Source of the DNA: Thermothelomyces thermophilus ATCC 42464
Taxonomy: Eukaryota; Ascomycota; Sordariomycetes; Sordariales; Chaetomiaceae
Length of the DNA: 64,000 nt
Assembly (NCBI RefSeq): GCF_000226095.1
Contig: NC_016472.1
Location: forward strand, 2,852,001 to 2,916,000
Direction of reading: 5' to 3'
Positions 61,106-64,000 of this stretch are shown one piece after another. Numbering within the stretch: the stretch's first letter is position 1; the number at the start of each line of letters is the position of its first letter. Under the pieces are notes generated by a model. The model had not been told where the DNA came from. It did not search any database and saw only the letters and a list, made by a program, of their open reading frames with translations. A program made the translations under genes and the position numbers.

Positions 61106-63367
61106 ATGGTTCAGAACGGAGGAGACTTCGACCTCGACATCGACATGGCTACCGACGTCACGGCCGAACAGCTGCTCACTCAGCTTGGTCAACTCCAGCA
61201 GCGGATCCAGGAGTTGGACCAGAGAGACAAGGCTGCTCAAGCTCGAATCAAGGAACTCGAGAATCGCGAAAAGTACTCGCAGAAGTTGGTTAACGAGGCC
61301 TACGCCAAAATCGAAGCGCTCGAGACCGCCAAGGCGAGCCGCATCAAGATCGAACCACCTGGTAAATACGGAGGAACCAAGGAGGATCTCGCAGGATTCC
61401 TGACAAACCTCCGATCCTACTTCCGGCTCAATAACGACAAGTTTCCGGACGACAAAGCCAAAGTCCTCTACGCAGCTACGAGACTGGAGGGCAAGGTACT
61501 CAGATGGTTCGAGCCTACGTGGAACGACTACCTCACTGAGGAAGACGAAGACGACCGAGACGCGTTCACACAGGCAGTCTTCCGATCTTACGACCGTTTC
61601 AAAGAAGAGCTTCGAAAGGTTTTCGGCGATAAAGACGAGAAGATTCATGCGCAAGAAAGACTCGCCAATCTTCGACAGACCAAGTCAGCAGCCTCCTACG
61701 CCGTACAGTTCAGACAGGACATGCTCAAGTCTTAGCTTAACGACGAGGCGTTGATGCAACTGTTCTACAACGGCTTGAAGGAAAAGGTCAAGGACGAGCT
61801 ATACAAGTACGACCGGCCTGAGACCCTGGACGAATACATCGCACAGGCCATCAGAATCGATGATCGACTCTACGCACGAGAGCAGCAGAAACGAGGTCGA
61901 ATGAACGGAACCACGGTTAAGGCCAACGACAAGAAAAAGCGAGCGTACGTTAGTACCTCGTACGGGACGCACCCCGGAGCCATGGATGTAGACGCAGCGT
62001 AGAAGCAGGACCAGAAGAAGGCGACCAAAGACAAGTCCAATGTTACCTGCTACAACTGCGGAAAGAAAGGGCATTATAAGCGAGAATGCCGGAGCCCGAA
62101 GAAAGAATGGAAGCCAGTCCCTGGAAAAGAAATCGCGGACATTGACGAAACTACCAAGAACGTCACCGAAGTAGCAGCTACGAGCTACGAAGACAAGGAT
62201 AGTGACACGGACAGTCTCGGACACGACGGCAACGGTAAAGACGAACAAGCACCGTACTCCGAACTGGTCACTGTGGACCTAGAGACAGGTCTTGCCGAAT
62301 GGGACATGGCAGGAGAGTATACGCCGCCAATTTCGATTCTCCCAACCTTGAGGCAGTGGGGTTTTACAGTTACGCAGAGGCGGGATGGATCGTGGACAAC
62401 CGACACCTAAGGAATCGAAAGACCCGGACCTAATGCTCTATTCCTCTAGGAACGAATCGAATGGTACCGTAACGAAGTTTTCCGACTTAACACGGAACTG
62501 CGCGAACGGGATGGGCGCTTGACTCGACTCGCCTAGTAGAGCGATAAGATGAAGGACGAAATGAGGGAACTCCGACGTATCGTGGAAACCATCAAAGGGG
62601 AACAGCCTGTGACATATGATGGGCCCGATAGCTACGCCGAGCACTTTGACGATCAGCAACTTAGCCACGACGTACGGAACCCCGAATACCAGTTCATGCG
62701 CGCGAACCGCGGAAAAGACGAACGTACGTGGGAAAGCTACTGGAAGAAACACTCTTATATTAGCACTGGAGTACCTATGGTCCACGTACAATGGGAAGGA
62801 TTTGGGAAAGAATTCTAATACCTCCCGGGCGACGCCACGCGACTGTACCCTCGACATGAGGCACATGCGCAAGTGCCCTGGTTCCAGTGTGTGGCACACG
62901 AATGCCGATACCACTTCCGCGACAAATTCGAAAACAACCACTGGCCGACCCGACAGGAGAACGGGAACGGAGGCTTGTGCCCTGTGGAATGGGTCTACGA
63001 TGTAGGAAACAGAGCGGCCGAATTGCTCTGGAAGATCGAAGCCCGCGATCTAGAAAGCATCACGATAGTTCCAAGACGAGCCTGGCCTAGGCACTGCGGA
63101 ACCGGACGAGACATATAGGACTTGTGCTAGAGCAACGATTGCCTCTATTACGCGGACGAAAAGAAATTGCGAATTCGGGAGCTTTAGATGAAGCTATGGT
63201 ACGCACGATGGAAAGCGGAACGGACCTAATGGTAGGAAGCCGCAAGCACTCAATGGCTTACGGAAATGAGCACGATCGACGAAGCTGCTATTAGCCGAAC
63301 AACCGGAGAGGTTAGCACTGACCTGGGAAACGGGTCAGGGCCCTTCGAGGGGCCCGGAAACCATTAA
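61106..63367 (+). pseudogene. gag of B3, 753 codons with nonsense mutations
   Basis: Starts at ATG (MVQNGGDFDLDIDMATDVTA), 27 nt after the LTR. A coiled coil (LGQLQQRIQELDQRDKAAQA) leads into a retrotransposon gag core (GFLTNLRSYFRLNNDKFPDD, FEPTWNDYLTEEDEDDRDAF). The CCHC knuckle CYNCGKKGHYKREC is at 62048-62089. About 420 further codons follow in the same frame, including a Cys/His-containing segment (WFQCVAHECRYHFRDKFENN) of unknown type. The frame ends at TAA 63365-63367. Interruptions at 61733, 62000, 62408 and later are TAG/TAA of the CAG/CAA-derived kind, so the copy is inactive though young. Confidence 0.85.
63325..63355 (+). promoter_or_regulatory. -1 ribosomal frameshift signal, gag to pol
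   Basis: Slippery heptamer G-GGA-AAC (63325-63331) in the gag frame, a 6-nt spacer GGGTCA, then hairpin GGGCCC-TTCGAG-GGGCCC (63338-63355). Shifting by -1 leads into the frame that encodes the protease. The hairpin is conserved in B1 and B2, where the heptamer is spoilt by a G-to-A change. Confidence 0.75.
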
Positions 63368-64000
63368 CGCCCGCGTAGCGGCGAGTGGTAGCGCAGTATA
63401 GGAGGAACTAGCGTAAGAGACTACTATACCGAGACCTCCCGGCAGAAACATGGGAAATCGCCGTAATCTTTGGACGACGGCGGCAAGACAAGCGGCTGTG
63501 GATAACAGCATAGTGGAAACAGCACGAAATGCTCGCACTAGTGGACAGTGGAGCAGAGATGAATCTGATTTCGCCGACACTGGTAAATCAGCTACGGATA
63601 CCCTGGAGAATGAAGCGGAAGCATAGCATAGTCAAAGGGCCATTTCCGACACAATAGGTACGCAGGGAGACCGAACCGATCGACATCACTGTGGCAGGGA
63701 AGACTATAGCAGTCGTATTTAGTATCGTGGACATGGGTAACGACAAAGACATGATATTGGGGTTACTATGGCATGAAGATTACGACCCGGACATTAGCTG
63801 GAAGAATGGTGGCCACCTGCGACCCCGAACGGAGTTGTATTCGACCAGCGAGATGGGGAGCGCGCAAGGATCGCGAGCGGACGATGCTCAGAGAAAGGCA
63901 TGTCCTACGGATCCACCGCAAGAGACGGACAGTGGCAGGCAGACCACTACGGACTCTGGAAGAAGCGGTATAACGATACCGACGTTGCGACAGGAGGAAC
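63331..64000 (+). pseudogene. Start of pol in B3: aspartic protease
   Basis: In the -1 frame, after a basic linker, the retropepsin reads LALVDSGAEMNLISPTLVNQ with the catalytic DSG intact, then the flap region, then VDMGNDKDMILGLLW, the second conserved block (hydrophobic-ILG). Several TAG codons interrupt the frame (for example near 63376 and 63511). The sequence continues past the protease towards reverse transcriptase and leaves the window. Confidence 0.8.

Larger units (their letters stand above)
60627..64000 (+). mobile_element. Ty3/gypsy element B3 (5' half), weakly mutated
   Basis: Begins with a TG...CA LTR and runs off the window. It is collinear with B2 through the protease (up to the homologue of 43000) but has few RIP changes: long open stretches, normal GC, occasional TAG for CAG and TAA for CAA. 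It is probably the most recent B insertion here. The 5 bp before it are agtgg; the partner is off-window. Confidence 0.92.

Noticed and set aside
61049-61654. 201-codon minus frame opposite the B3 gag
   Set aside because: Unlike the 3' antisense genes, it lies directly over gag codons and is a mirror of them. The same is true of 62438-62941.

Overview
This window comes from a filamentous ascomycete. I infer Pezizomycotina, probably Sordariomycetes. The evidence is short introns with GT...CTAAC...AG signals, families such as DUF4360 and DUF3237, and two sharply different base compositions. Ordinary GC-balanced gene islands lie at about 1.4-13.7 kb and 50.5-60.6 kb. Everything else is very AT-rich repeat DNA in which CAG/CAA codons have become TAG/TAA and TGY codons have become TAY. 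That is the C-to-T signature of repeat-induced point mutation (RIP) in LTR retrotransposons.

Layout. At 1-1398 is the 3' end of a Ty1/copia element (family A, + strand). Its 208-bp LTR abuts and truncates a host gene whose C-terminal part survives to 2086. Gene island 1 (1.4-13.7 kb) carries that fragment, a small unknown gene, a 272-aa conserved-looking protein, a secreted DUF4360 protein, a 519-aa MFS drug/H+ antiporter with three introns, a 202-aa unknown protein and a doubtful small gene. At 13705-50456 a second copia A element (- strand) sits between perfect 5-bp target duplications (cgatg). Nested inside it are two 7392-bp Ty3/gypsy elements of family C in opposite orientation, and a Ty3/gypsy element of family B (B1). 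B1 in turn carries another B element (B2) in the opposite direction. Every insertion can be closed by its 5-bp duplication, so the whole 36.75-kb block is one target site. Gene island 2 (50.5-60.6 kb) has a tRNA-Asn(GTT), a protein with two copies of a C2HC zinc-finger unit fused to DUF3237, a 4.9-kb stretch without a convincing gene, and a bHLH transcription factor. At 60627-64000 begins a third B element (B3), much less mutated than the others.

Main observations. All three retrotransposon families carry a RIP-degraded reading frame on the strand opposite to gag-pol, starting about 120-245 bp inside the 3' LTR and running towards the end of pol. In family B the model can be closed exactly: a 62-nt intron (GTCAGT, TACTAAC, CATAG) joins an exon with Zn2Cys6-type cysteine spacing to a coiled-coil exon, ending at an in-frame TGA. 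Family B also shows Tf1/sushi-like self-priming: an 11-nt primer site after the LTR complements an 11-nt stretch downstream of the TATA box, with a compensatory change between subfamilies. B3 keeps a classical -1 frameshift site (GGGAAAC, 6-nt spacer, GGGCCC hairpin) at the gag/pol boundary. Family A uses a primer site complementary to the anticodon arm of initiator tRNA-Met, as in Drosophila copia.

Limits: everything is read by eye. Intron choices, domain edges in the mutated elements and all homology statements rest on motif recognition, not on searches.
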